Source: Chryseobacterium sp. S0630
GTDB taxonomy: Bacteria; Bacteroidota; Bacteroidia; Flavobacteriales; Weeksellaceae
NCBI RefSeq assembly: GCF_024158915.1
Contig: NZ_JAMZGF010000058.1
Location: 1-33,248 of the forward strand
Reading direction: 5' to 3'
DNA: 33,248 nucleotides
Below, one piece after another: positions 15,203 through 23,328 of this stretch. Both the position numbers and the translations under genes were made by a program. How positions within the stretch are numbered: position 1 is the stretch's first letter; every line of letters begins with the position of its first letter. The notes below the pieces were generated by a model. That model was not told where the DNA came from. It saw nothing but the letters and a program-made list of their open reading frames with translations, and did not search any database.

Positions 15203-16093
15203 TTAGAATGTAATTTTATAAGTTCCGGTAGAAGAAGTATTGGCTTTCTCTGCCTTTACATATTTCTTAACCCAGCTCACAGAGGTAGATGCTACACAAG
15301 GATCTGAAACACCTCCGGATCTTCTTGCAGACACCACATTTCCTGCTTTATCTACCGTATAAGCAATGGTAATTGATCCACTTGCCGTACAGCTGTGAGA
15401 AGGCTGTGATCCTCCTCTTCCCATTGTTCCGGGAATATAGCCCACCAGTTTTCTGTCGATCCCTACTTTACTGTCTCCGTTTCCATCTCCTCCTAAAGGA
15501 TCTCCTGCATTTCCAATGCCTTCACCAGTGCCCTGGCTTCCGGCTTTGGTTCCTCTTCCTTTGATCAGGTTTCCGATAGCTGCAGTTCCTTTTCCGTCTC
15601 CATTTCCTGTTTTTGAGTTAGCCGTAGCGGCTCCTGATTTTTTAGTATTTTTTGAAGCACTTGTACTGGTCGCTTCTTTTTTCTCAGCTTTTTTGGATTC
15701 CTCTTTTTTAGGAACAGTAGCTTTTGAATTATTTCCTGTAATTACCTTCTCCTTAACCTCAGTTTTCTTTGGTTCCGGAGTAGGAACTGGTTCTGGTTTT
15801 ATAACTGTTTTTGTTTCCGGAACAGGAGTTTCTGCAGGCTCAGGAGTTACTTCTTCTGTGGCTGCGGCAAGACTTCCCGGCTGTTCAGCAGGTTCTTCAA
15901 TTCCTTTTCCATTTCTGTTGTCTCCAAAGTTCACCAGCATGGTAGTAACCACTTCAGGATCTTTGTCCAGTTCAGGCTTTAATTTATACAAAAAAACAAA
16001 AAGCAGAATAGCAGCCCAGATGAGAATAGAAAGCAGTGCGCTCTTTACTCTATCTTTATTTTCTTCGTTTCTGTTTGCTGTATAGCTTTTCAT
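15203..16093 (-). CDS. TonB-like energy transducer
   Basis: 296 residues. One N-terminal membrane helix (ALLSILIWAAILLFVFLY) anchors it in the inner membrane. It is followed by a long periplasmic Pro/Glu/Lys-rich arm (about 65-150), a Gly/Asn-rich linker (GNGDGKGTAAIGNLIKGRGTKAGSQGTG...) and a TonB-like C-terminal domain with SGSITIAYTVDKAGNVVSARRSGG and the closing TGTYKITF strand. Two Cys (in SHSCTASG and SDPCVAS) may form a disulphide. Working with ExbB/ExbD encoded just upstream, it should carry proton-motive energy to outer-membrane TonB-dependent receptors. Last gene of the exbB-exbD-tonB operon. Confidence 0.85.
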   Translation of the reverse strand: MKSYTANRNEENKDRVKSALLSILIWAAILLFVFLYKLKPELDKDPEVVTTMLVNFGDNRNGKGIEEPAEQPGSLAAATEEVTPEPAETPVPETKTVIKPEPVPTPEPKKTEVKEKVITGNNSKATVPKKEESKKAEKKEATSTSASKNTKKSGAATANSKTGNGDGKGTAAIGNLIKGRGTKAGSQGTGEGIGNAGDPLGGDGNGDSKVGIDRKLVGYIPGTMGRGGSQPSHSCTASGSITIAYTVDKAGNVVSARRSGGVSDPCVASTSVSWVKKYVKAEKANTSSTGTYKITF

Positions 16094-16128
16094 CTTAAAA
16101 CGTAATTCTTTCCGGAAATCCGGGTCTG

Positions 16129-16527
16129 TTATTTATCTTTAACGGTTGCAATGGCAATGTTAAATTTATATTTCTCAGCAATTTCCATTACAAAAACAAC
16201 ATCTTTGTGCAATGTGTTTTCATCAGCTCTGATCGTAAATGATTTATTGGGCTGGCTGGCTAATTTATCTAAAATAATTTTCTCCAGTTCTCCTCTATTT
16301 ACAGGATTATCATCCACAAAGAATGAGCCATCCGGTTTGATGCTTACCGTCACAGGATTCGGAATATTATCGTCAACGGCTCCGGCTTTCGGCAGATTCA
16401 CATCAATAGCGCTTTGATTGGCAGCTGAAGAGGTGATCATAAAGAAAATCAGCATCAACAGGATAACGTCTGTCATCGCTGCTAAACTGAATTCCGGATT
16501 TGCTTTATTTCTTCTTTGAATTTTCAT
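16129..16527 (-). CDS. exbD: Biopolymer transport protein ExbD/TolR
   Basis: 132 residues. One N-terminal membrane helix carries the essential proton-carrying Asp (D20 in AAMTDVILLMLIFFMI), followed by the periplasmic ExbD domain (IDVNLPKAGAVDDN, VTVSIKPDGSFFVDDNPV, FTIRADENTLHKDVVFVMEIAEKYKF). It forms the proton channel with ExbB. It lies 12 nt after exbB and 35 nt before the tonB-like gene. Confidence 0.95.
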   Translation of the reverse strand: MKIQRRNKANPEFSLAAMTDVILLMLIFFMITSSAANQSAIDVNLPKAGAVDDNIPNPVTVSIKPDGSFFVDDNPVNRGELEKIILDKLASQPNKSFTIRADENTLHKDVVFVMEIAEKYKFNIAIATVKDK

Positions 16528-16539
16528 CGTAAGAAAGAT

Positions 16540-17244
16540 TTATAAAGGTTTGTTGATAAGGTCTAAAAATTCTCCTGACATATTCTGAGCTTTCAGGACA
16601 AATTTATCAATCCTTGTCAATAGAATATTATAACAGAAGTTAGCAGGAATCGCTACAGCCAAACCTACGGCGGTCTGTCCTAAAGCGGTATAGATCCCTT
16701 CTGAAAGTGTTTTCGGTGAGAAAGATCCTGTTGCGTGGGAAAGATTAAAGAAAGCAATAATCATCCCGATTACTGTACCTAAAAGTCCCAACATGGGTGC
16801 GATACTCGGTACTACAGCCAAAAGGTTCAGGTTTTTTTCCATATTGGCAACCTCTACCTGTGCCTGGGATTCCATAGCACTTACAATATCAGAAACAGGA
16901 CGTCCTAATCTTGAAATTCCTTTTTCTAAAATTCTTCCTTCAGGAGAGTTCTGGGTTTTGCAGTAATCTGCTGCTGCCTCTATTTTTCCTGCCTTGATGA
17001 AGTCTTCGATATTGTTCATGAAGTTGGAATCTGTTTTTGATGTCAGCCTTTTGATAAAGAAAAATCTTTCAAAAAACAGATATAGAGAAAACACTCCCAA
17101 TAGTAATACAGTGACCATCACTATTTTAGCGAAAGCTCCTCCATGGAACATAATCTTCCAGAATGAGAACTCTAAGTTGTCTGCAGCAACTGCAGGTGTG
17201 GCGATTTGTGCAAATAAAATCTGAGAAAGTTCCGTTAACAGCAT
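16540..17244 (-). CDS. exbB: MotA/TolQ/ExbB proton channel protein
   Basis: 234 residues with the three-helix ExbB layout: a first membrane segment near 38-58 (KIVMVTVLLLGVFSLYLFF), a cytoplasmic loop, then the signature pair NLLAVVPSIAPMLGLLGTVIGMI and ALGQTAVGLAVAIPANFCYNILL. First gene of the exbB-exbD-tonB operon. A TACATTTG -7 box (minus strand, 17281-17274) lies 29 nt upstream. Confidence 0.95.
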   Translation of the reverse strand: MLLTELSQILFAQIATPAVAADNLEFSFWKIMFHGGAFAKIVMVTVLLLGVFSLYLFFERFFFIKRLTSKTDSNFMNNIEDFIKAGKIEAAADYCKTQNSPEGRILEKGISRLGRPVSDIVSAMESQAQVEVANMEKNLNLLAVVPSIAPMLGLLGTVIGMIIAFFNLSHATGSFSPKTLSEGIYTALGQTAVGLAVAIPANFCYNILLTRIDKFVLKAQNMSGEFLDLINKPL

Positions 17245-17273
17245 TAAATGTAAATTTTATTAAATTTCAACGA

Positions 17274-17281
17274 CAAATGTA
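17274..17281 (-). promoter_or_regulatory. TAnnTTTG -7 box of the exbB operon
   Basis: TACATTTG on the minus strand, 29 nt before the exbB ATG; no clear -33 TTG. Confidence 0.5.
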
Positions 17282-17416
17282 GGAGAATATTATGAATTGA
17301 ACTCTTAAAAATTGCTTAAAAACAACTTAAATTTTGTTACAATTTTACAAACAGCAAATTTCTTTCCAAAAATAATTTTGAAAAGAAATCTGGTATGAAA
17401 AAGATAGAAGCCTATA

Positions 17417-17878
17417 TTAGTCTTCTCCTACCTCAATATCATCTTGCTTAAATTCGCATTTTAATCTAAAAGGGATCGGTGTATCTGATCCGGTATAGAA
17501 ATCATCAATGGTCCCTTTCCAGATGACCTGAAGCTCCCCTTCTTCATTTCTTTCAAAAAGAAGCTCATTATCATAGATATAGGCCTCTTCGTCATCGAAA
17601 AGATCTACCTCTGTATAAGTTTCTTCATCAGAATCATTGATTTTGATTGTTTTTCCTTCAATTTCCGTTGACTCGATAGGGAAATCGAACACTTCAAGTG
17701 AAAGCTGTGGAAAGTTGTACTGTAATGAATCATCATCTACGTGATCCAAACTGTCATCCGTAATCACTTCAACCTCTAAAAAGTGTTGCTGGTTGCTGTA
17801 AACTGCCTTACAATAAGTATTTCTGATATTGTATTTTAGCGTCTCCTCCGGATGGTAAATTTTTAAAATCCCTTTCAT
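17417..17878 (-). CDS. Acidic conserved hypothetical protein
   Basis: 153 residues, strongly acidic (many Asp/Glu in DDSLDHVDDDSLQ, DEETYTEVDLFDDEEAYIYD, EFKQDDIEVGED), with no signal peptide or membrane segment and an alternating beta-strand pattern. The start MKGILKIYHPEETLKYNIRN is a good ATG start. No family recognised; similar acidic cytoplasmic proteins occur in Chryseobacterium. It is single and divergent from the DUF885 gene. Confidence 0.65.
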   Translation of the reverse strand: MKGILKIYHPEETLKYNIRNTYCKAVYSNQQHFLEVEVITDDSLDHVDDDSLQYNFPQLSLEVFDFPIESTEIEGKTIKINDSDEETYTEVDLFDDEEAYIYDNELLFERNEEGELQVIWKGTIDDFYTGSDTPIPFRLKCEFKQDDIEVGED

Positions 17879-18019
17879 TTTTTCTTAAAAAAGAACTGTA
17901 ATAATATGATTGTTAAACGTTTTAGACAAAGATAAAAAATTGATTCAAAGTTAAAAGGATTTTGAAAATAATTTTTTAAAATCAATGCAAACAATAAGTC
18001 TGAATCTCCCAATAATACT

Positions 18020-18027
18020 TATTTTTG
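18020..18027 (+). promoter_or_regulatory. TAnnTTTG -7 box of the DUF885 lipoprotein gene
   Basis: TATTTTTG, 20 nt before the ATG at 18048. It lies inside a longer open frame, which supports the later ATG as the true start. Confidence 0.55.
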
Positions 18028-18047
18028 TTTTCATAAAGATTCTGAAA

Positions 18048-19844
18048 ATGAAAAACATTTTATCAAAAAGTATTCTAGGATTAGGGTTGGTGATTGGGCT
18101 TGCTTCCTGCAAAAAATCGGATTCTCCCCTTACAAAAGTGACGCCCAGCAATCTGGATTCTATCGCTTCCAACTATTATGAGCAGTATCTTAAACTATAT
18201 CCTTTAGATGCTACCGCACAAGGAGATACAAGATATAACGACCAGCTTCCTATCAATATTGATAAAGATTTTATCTCAGGAGAAATTGCTTTCTACAATT
18301 CTGTGCAAAAACAACTGGAACATGTAGATTATAAAACCCTTTCTGATGAAGATAAAGTGGTGTATGATGTTTTGGATTATACTTTAAAAGATAAAACTGA
18401 GACCTATGCTTACCATCCGGAATATATTCCTTTTACTCAATTTGGAGGACTTCCGCTAACGTTCCCATTGTATGGAAGCGGACAGGGCAATCAACCTTTT
18501 AAAACAGAAAAAGACTACAGCGACTGGCTGAAAAGAATGGAAAAATTCCCGGAGTGGATGAATGCAGCAGCAGACAACTTCCGTGAGGGAATCAACAATA
18601 AGGTTGTGCTTCCTAAAAAACTGGTTGTCAAGATGATTCCTCAAATGAAGGCTGAAGAAATTACAACGTCTGATATGGAAAAAAATATTTTCTACGGACC
18701 TATTAAAAATTTCCCTAAAAACTTCACAGAGGCACAGAAAGAGAAATTTTCTGCACTTTATAAAGATGCTATTACGAAAAAAATCATCCCGGCTTATACT
18801 AAAATGGGAACATTTTTAGAAAAAGAGTACCTTCCTAAAGCAAGGGATACAGACGGATACAACAGCCTTCCTAACGGAAATGAGATCTACAATTATTATG
18901 TAAAAAGCTGGACAACCACTAAGAAATCTCCTGAAGAAATTAATAAGATCGGACTTCAGCAAGTAGCTATGCTTCGTGCAGAAATGGAAAAAGTGAAACA
19001 ACAGGTAGGTTTTACAGGAACTCTTGAAGAGTTTATCACTTTTGTAAAAACGGATCCAAAGGCAATGACTTATAAAACATCTAAAGAGGTTTTAAATGCA
19101 TTCAACGGAATCTTAACGAAAATCACTCCGAAGCTGAAAACAATGTTTAATGTAACGCCAAAAACAAAGTTTGAGATCAGACAGACGGAGAAATTCAGAG
19201 AGGCAAGCGCCAGCGCAGAATATATGCCGGGAACTCCGGATGGAAAAAGAGCAGGAATATTTTATGTTCCGCTTCCTGATCCTACAAAATTCAATGTTAC
19301 TTCAGGAATGGAGTCTCTTTTCCTTCATGAGGCAATTCCAGGGCATCACTATCAGGTTTCTCTTCAGCAGGAAAACACAAAGCTTCCTAAGTTTATGAGA
19401 TTCGGTTGGTTTGGAGCATACGGTGAAGGATGGGCTCATTATTGTGAAACATTAGGTCCTGAGTTTGGTTTATACACAGATCCTTATCAGAAAATGGGTT
19501 ACCTGAGCGATCAGATGCTGAGAGCGGTAAGACTTGTTGTAGATACTGGACTTCATACCGGAAAAATGTCAAGAGAAGAGGCGATCAAGTATTTCCTAAG
19601 CAATATTTCTTATGACGAGGGATCTGCCACTGCAGAAGTAGAAAGATATATGGCAATGCCGGGACAGGCATTAGGCTACAAAATAGGGTCTTTAAGAATC
19701 CGTGAGCTGAGAGAAAAATATCAGAAAGAACTTGGAAGCAAATTCAATCTGGCAAGTTTCCATGATGAAGTATTGAGCCAGGGATGTCTTCCTTTGGACG
19801 TTCTGAACAGAAAGATGGAGCTTTGGGCTAAAAAACAAAAATAG
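18048..19844 (+). CDS. DUF885 family lipoprotein, putative metallopeptidase
   Basis: 598 residues from the ATG at 18048. The frame is open to 17985, but the later start gives a lipoprotein signal with lipobox LASC (MKNILSKSILGLGLVIGLASCKK) and a promoter box sits between the two. DUF885 proteins are thermolysin-like zinc peptidases; the metal motif is HEAIPGHHYQ near residue 427, and YGEGWAHYCETLG further on supplies the third ligand and general residues. Also typical are TPDGKRAGIFYVPLPDP and the C-terminal YMAMPGQALGYKIG. Probably anchored in a membrane facing the periplasm or surface. A small lipoprotein gene follows 7 nt later. Confidence 0.92.
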   Translation: MKNILSKSILGLGLVIGLASCKKSDSPLTKVTPSNLDSIASNYYEQYLKLYPLDATAQGDTRYNDQLPINIDKDFISGEIAFYNSVQKQLEHVDYKTLSDEDKVVYDVLDYTLKDKTETYAYHPEYIPFTQFGGLPLTFPLYGSGQGNQPFKTEKDYSDWLKRMEKFPEWMNAAADNFREGINNKVVLPKKLVVKMIPQMKAEEITTSDMEKNIFYGPIKNFPKNFTEAQKEKFSALYKDAITKKIIPAYTKMGTFLEKEYLPKARDTDGYNSLPNGNEIYNYYVKSWTTTKKSPEEINKIGLQQVAMLRAEMEKVKQQVGFTGTLEEFITFVKTDPKAMTYKTSKEVLNAFNGILTKITPKLKTMFNVTPKTKFEIRQTEKFREASASAEYMPGTPDGKRAGIFYVPLPDPTKFNVTSGMESLFLHEAIPGHHYQVSLQQENTKLPKFMRFGWFGAYGEGWAHYCETLGPEFGLYTDPYQKMGYLSDQMLRAVRLVVDTGLHTGKMSREEAIKYFLSNISYDEGSATAEVERYMAMPGQALGYKIGSLRIRELREKYQKELGSKFNLASFHDEVLSQGCLPLDVLNRKMELWAKKQK

Positions 19845-19851
19845 TTTCTTT

Positions 19852-20409
19852 GTGAGACTATTTTTATTTTTTACCAGTATTTTATTGGTGTTATTAAGCT
19901 GTCAAAAGGAGCAGAATTTTGAAAAATTCTCTGTTAATAAAGATTTACCCAATTATGACACCATTCAGCTTCTCACGAAATATCCGGAGCTGAAGCTGTA
20001 TAACAGTGAAATTGTTGAAAGCCGAACAAGAACAGCTTATATTGTCCAGAAAGCATTTTATTATGATGGTCTTCTTAAAGGATCTTTTATTTTTAATGAC
20101 TATAAATGTAAGGCTCAATATCAAAATGATACTTTAAATATTCTGCTGAACAATCATAATGGCTATTTTGGAAACGGGGTTTTGGTAAAAGTATTCAACA
20201 ACCAATTTTATATAAAAGATATTGATCCTAAAACTTTAAAAACAGAGAAAAAGTTCATAAAATCAAAAGTTTTGGAACAGAAACTGACTCTAAACACCAA
20301 TAAATTTAACAAAAATGATAGCATTTATGGTTTTATAGATTACAAATGCAGCATTGACAGCCTGGTTTTTAAACACTTCAGAGGATACTTTAAAATTAAA
20401 ATACAGTAA
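19852..20409 (+). CDS. Small lipoprotein of unknown function (GTG start)
   Basis: 185 residues. It starts with GTG at 19852; no in-frame ATG occurs later, and the GTG places a good lipoprotein signal (MRLFLFFTSILLVLLSCQK, Cys at 17) at the N-terminus. The mature part is beta-rich with repeated NDTLNILLNN and NDSIYGFIDYKCSID type strands, suggesting a small periplasmic or surface lipoprotein. It is 7 nt after the DUF885 gene and 7 nt before the DinB-like gene, so the three form an operon. No family recognised. Confidence 0.72.
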   Translation: MRLFLFFTSILLVLLSCQKEQNFEKFSVNKDLPNYDTIQLLTKYPELKLYNSEIVESRTRTAYIVQKAFYYDGLLKGSFIFNDYKCKAQYQNDTLNILLNNHNGYFGNGVLVKVFNNQFYIKDIDPKTLKTEKKFIKSKVLEQKLTLNTNKFNKNDSIYGFIDYKCSIDSLVFKHFRGYFKIKIQ

Positions 20410-20416
20410 AATTGAT

Positions 20417-20863
20417 ATGATCACAGAAAGCCTAAGATCTCTTTTCAACAGAGATTTAAATAAATTAAAAACAGAGATAGAAGCCTATCAGAAAGAAGAA
20501 AACCTTTGGAAGATTGATAAAAACATTGCCAATTCTGCGGGTAATCTGACCCTTCATCTGGTGGGAAATATCAATCATTTTGTAGGAGCACAGCTTGGAA
20601 ATACGGGTTACGTAAGGCATCGTGAGCTGGAGTTTTCATTAAAAGATGTTCCAAGAGCTGAACTTATTGAAAAAGTTGAAGCCACCATAGCGATGATAGA
20701 TTCTGTTCTGCCACAATTATCTGAAGAAGATCTTAAAAAAGAATATCCTTTGGTTGTCTTTGAAAACAAAATGACCACGGATTACTTCCTTATTCATCTG
20801 GTTGCCCATCTGGATTATCATTTGGGACAGATAAATTATCACAGAAGGTTGCTGGATATTTAA
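20417..20863 (+). CDS. DinB-like (DUF1572-type) protein
   Basis: 148 residues from the ATG at 20417. A longer in-frame start at 20354 would overlap the upstream lipoprotein and looks wrong. The four-helix DinB fold is indicated by NLTLHLVGNINHFVGAQLG near 45, and by TTDYFLIHLVAHLDYHLGQINYHRR near the end. The three metal-site His positions of DinB/YfiT proteins (LHLVGN, LVAHLDYHLGQ) are present. Members are thiol-dependent transferases or of unknown function. Last gene of the DUF885 operon. Confidence 0.82.
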   Translation: MITESLRSLFNRDLNKLKTEIEAYQKEENLWKIDKNIANSAGNLTLHLVGNINHFVGAQLGNTGYVRHRELEFSLKDVPRAELIEKVEATIAMIDSVLPQLSEEDLKKEYPLVVFENKMTTDYFLIHLVAHLDYHLGQINYHRRLLDI

Positions 20864-20914
20864 TCTGATAACCTATTTTTACAAAACTAATTTACCTTGA
20901 AAAACTAATCATTT

Positions 20915-21517
20915 ATGAAGAAAATTTTTGTTTTCTCTTCGTATTCTGAAAAATCACCTGTTGATTTGCAACAATATGAAGAAAGGCATTTTGCACCAGA
21001 ATTTATTTTCACTGACGAACCTCTCTGCATCACAGGAGAACTGAAGAATATAATAAAAAAGAACTATGAAGAAGAGCATATCATTATTTCCACTTCTCAA
21101 CATCAGTTCTGTTCAAATTTTTCACAAGAATACCTTGAAAGTTGTATTGATAAAGTAAAAAAAATTGGAGGAAACCTATTATTGGGAGGTCTATTAAGCT
21201 TCGAAAAGACAATAGAAGCAACGGATCATATTTTTTGGGTGGATGGTTTTAAGGGATCGCAATTCCTAATCATTTTCAAAAAAACATTTCCTCTTTTCTT
21301 ACATGAGAATTCTACAGTTCCATTGCCACTTGATGTTTTCTTATCGTCAAATCTGGAAGATGTTTTTGTCATGCATCCTTTTATTTCTCATTATAATAAT
21401 GATGGGAATTTTCAATCCTTCGAAAATACTATTGATTTCCAGAATCTGGATGACAATCCTGAAGATCTTCTGGATGAACTTTCCCAAATAAAAAAATATT
21501 ACACTTATGAGCCTTAA
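20915..21517 (+). CDS. GT25-like paralogue lacking the acidic catalytic motif
   Basis: 200 residues. Not recognisable alone, but it aligns with the next gene: IIISTSQHQF against IIIVEDDHIF, GGNLLLGGLLSF against GADILAGGIGGGF, HIFWVDGFKGSQFLIIF against KFWINHFWCTQFMVIY, and VFVMHPFISHY against MVLYPFISVQK. It also lacks the N-terminal NLKHREDR motif. It thus looks like a shortened glycosyltransferase copy whose metal/sugar-nucleotide acidic residues are lost (near 58-64), perhaps a partner subunit or substrate-binding protein. It overlaps the next gene by 11 nt. First gene of the plus-strand pair converging on the peptide operon. Confidence 0.6.
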   Translation: MKKIFVFSSYSEKSPVDLQQYEERHFAPEFIFTDEPLCITGELKNIIKKNYEEEHIIISTSQHQFCSNFSQEYLESCIDKVKKIGGNLLLGGLLSFEKTIEATDHIFWVDGFKGSQFLIIFKKTFPLFLHENSTVPLPLDVFLSSNLEDVFVMHPFISHYNNDGNFQSFENTIDFQNLDDNPEDLLDELSQIKKYYTYEP

Positions 21518-22193
21518 TCATTTTTCAGACATCATGATCCCTACATACATTATTAATCTGAAACATAGAGAAGACAGAAGGGAAAGTATTTTAAAAGAGT
21601 TTGAGGGAAAACCTGAATTTGATTGCCATATTGTAGAAGCATGTATTCATGAAAAAGGAAATATAGGATTGTGGGAAAGCATAAAAAAAACGGTAAGCAT
21701 TGCTATTGAAAACGAAGATGATGTAATTATTATCGTAGAAGATGATCATATTTTCACAGAACATTATGATAGAGATGTATTGATGGAGCATATCATAGAA
21801 TCTAATGAACAGGGAGCAGATATTCTTGCCGGAGGTATCGGAGGAGGCTTTAGGTTTGTTGTTCCTGTTACGGAAAACAAATTTTGGATCAATCATTTCT
21901 GGTGTACCCAGTTTATGGTGATTTATAGTCGTTTTTTTGATCAGATACTCAATGCTGATTTTGGCCCGGAAGATACTGCAGATAACTTTTTATCACAGCT
22001 TACGGCCCATAAAATGGTATTATACCCTTTTATCTCTGTTCAGAAAGATTTCGGATATTCTGATATTACAGAAGAAAATAATGTCAATGGGAATATTGAA
22101 GAATATTTTAAAACAGCAGATCTTACTCTTGGTATCTATCAAAAAAAGTACAAACAATTTATGCTAATGAATAAAAAAGAGAGAACAGTCTAA
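21507..22193 (+). CDS. GT25-like glycosyltransferase
   Basis: 228 residues. The N-terminus IPTYIINLKHREDRRESI is the hallmark opening of GT25 (LPS galactosyltransferase/LgtB-like) enzymes, and VIIIVEDDHIF (E78, D79, D80) supplies the acidic motif that binds metal and nucleotide sugar. Later parts (GGFRFV, FWCTQFMVIYSR, FGPEDTADNFLSQL) fit a GT-A fold. The frame starts with ATG at 21507, overlapping the upstream stop (coupling); the ATG at 21534 would start MIPTYIINLK and is equally plausible. It converges on the peptide operon and its stop lies in the shared terminator loop. Substrate unknown: peptide or surface glycan. Confidence 0.78.
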   Translation: MSLNHFSDIMIPTYIINLKHREDRRESILKEFEGKPEFDCHIVEACIHEKGNIGLWESIKKTVSIAIENEDDVIIIVEDDHIFTEHYDRDVLMEHIIESNEQGADILAGGIGGGFRFVVPVTENKFWINHFWCTQFMVIYSRFFDQILNADFGPEDTADNFLSQLTAHKMVLYPFISVQKDFGYSDITEENNVNGNIEEYFKTADLTLGIYQKKYKQFMLMNKKERTV

Positions 22194-22207
22194 TATTCTC
22201 TCTTTTT
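22174..22207. terminator. Bidirectional terminator between the two halves of the peptide locus
   Basis: AAAAAGAGAGAA (22174-22185) pairs with TTCTCTCTTTTT (22196-22207); the 10-nt loop holds the TAA of the GT25-like gene (22191-22193). It ends both the plus-strand pair and the minus-strand peptide operon. Confidence 0.85.
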
Positions 22208-22225
22208 ATAAGTTTTCAAAATAAA

Positions 22226-22402
22226 TTAGCAACATAAATATCCACCAGGGTTGCAATATGCTAATGCGTAACCCTTCACAGTGCAGTGTAGAGATTGACA
22301 GCCACAAACACCTGGCCCAGATCCGGCCTTAATAACTCTCATTTCGTTCCTGTTCATGTTATTTTTCATAACATTGAGACTCATTTTTTGTAATTTTTTC
22401 AT
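22226..22402 (-). CDS. Six-cysteine leader peptide precursor B
   Basis: 58 residues from the ATG at 22402; an in-frame extension to 22438 lacks leader character and would overlap the upstream gene. Leader MKKLQKMSLNVMKNNMNRNE then MRVIKAGS is nearly the same as in peptide A (23329-23511), ending in Ala-Gly rather than Gly-Gly. The core PGVCGCQSLHC...YCNPGGYLCC has six cysteines with pattern CxCx4Cx9Cx6CC. An even cysteine number, small size and a C-terminal Cys-Cys suggest a disulphide-rich secreted peptide. It is the last gene of the minus-strand operon, just after the DUF6625-like glycosyltransferase gene. Confidence 0.8.
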   Translation of the reverse strand: MKKLQKMSLNVMKNNMNRNEMRVIKAGSGPGVCGCQSLHCTVKGYALAYCNPGGYLCC

Positions 22403-22431
22403 AGTATTTTTTTTAATTAGTAGTACAGTAA

Positions 22432-23262
22432 TTACCAATAAATTCTAGTGGGACTTACATTATACCTGTTTGGGATTTTTGCAGGTACTTTTTCGGGGTT
22501 GTATACTTTTTTAAGCCAAAACATATGAAACATAATTGCCTCATATTTGTTTTTGTAAATTATCTTACCGTTATCAAATTTTACTCTTCCGGTATAACCT
22601 TCCATCAGAATAAAATCAAAATGGGTTCTGAGAATTTCATCTCTTTCAGCATGTTTCATGATATGGGTAAAACTTTCAATCTCTGTTTCAATTTCGAAAA
22701 TAGGAATCCCTTCTGCGAGATCGTCCCAAACAAAATTGCATTCATCAAAACAAAAGTGATCCGGCATAGAAAATACCTTTTTATAGTCTTTACTTCTTTT
22801 AAAGAATGTATTCAGTAATTCATTGTTCCTGTACAAGCCAAAGCATCCGGTGGTATAATCGTCTCTTACACTGATATAATCATAACTGTCGAGAAATTCA
22901 TTGGTAAAAAAAGCTCTTATATCTCCATAAATAAGATCAAGATCGCAGTGCCCCCAGAAATCATATCCTTGTATAAGCTCCGGAAACATAAACCCGTACG
23001 CAGGCTTAAAATCACATAGCTTATAAGGATAATCTATGTTGATTGGAAATCCAAGTCTATTAGATGTATCGTAGATGATATCTTCCAGATTTTTATGGAC
23101 TATTTTCACGTTTGAGGGTACATTTTTTACCTCCTCTGTATTATCAGTTATAATCACAAAATCTACACTTGGATTAAAAGCACAAGAATGCAGGTAATAC
23201 GGCATATACCAGGGATATTTGCCGTACCAGCAGGTAATTAAAACTAAACTTGGTGTATTCAT
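22432..23262 (-). CDS. GT-A-like glycosyltransferase (DUF6625-like)
   Basis: 276 residues. It opens LVLITCWYGKYPWYMPYYLHSC and carries a DxD-type motif in FWGHCDLDLIYGDIRAFF (D107, D109), as in GT-A nucleotide-sugar transferases. YDYISVRDDYTTGCFGLYRN and the C-terminal EAIMFHMFWLKK are features I associate with the DUF6625 family near capsule and glycan genes. Cytoplasmic. It lies between the two six-Cys peptide genes on the same strand, with an intrinsic terminator 6 nt before its ATG, so expression needs read-through or a local promoter. It may glycosylate the peptides or a cell-surface glycan; neither can be proven here. Confidence 0.75.
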   Translation of the reverse strand: MNTPSLVLITCWYGKYPWYMPYYLHSCAFNPSVDFVIITDNTEEVKNVPSNVKIVHKNLEDIIYDTSNRLGFPINIDYPYKLCDFKPAYGFMFPELIQGYDFWGHCDLDLIYGDIRAFFTNEFLDSYDYISVRDDYTTGCFGLYRNNELLNTFFKRSKDYKKVFSMPDHFCFDECNFVWDDLAEGIPIFEIETEIESFTHIMKHAERDEILRTHFDFILMEGYTGRVKFDNGKIIYKNKYEAIMFHMFWLKKVYNPEKVPAKIPNRYNVSPTRIYW

Positions 23263-23267
23263 AGGTT

Positions 23268-23304
23268 AAAAAAATTCTGTAATTGCAAAATTGCAATTAC
23301 AGAA
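23268..23304 (-). terminator. Intrinsic terminator inside the peptide operon (attenuator-like)
   Basis: TTCTGTAATTGCAA (23275-23288) and TTGCAATTACAGAA (23291-23304) are perfect complements. On the minus strand the hairpin is followed by seven T (23274-23268), then the glycosyltransferase ATG at 23262. It comes 24 nt after the peptide A stop. Confidence 0.88.
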
Positions 23305-23328
23305 AAAATATAAGTTATTTTTGACTGA

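Noticed and set aside
15516..16085. Long plus-strand open frame (189 codons) opposite the tonB-like gene
   Set aside because: It is the antisense shadow of a Pro/Lys/Gly-rich coding region; the composition (Pro/Phe/Ser/Val) and lack of a start signal do not support it.
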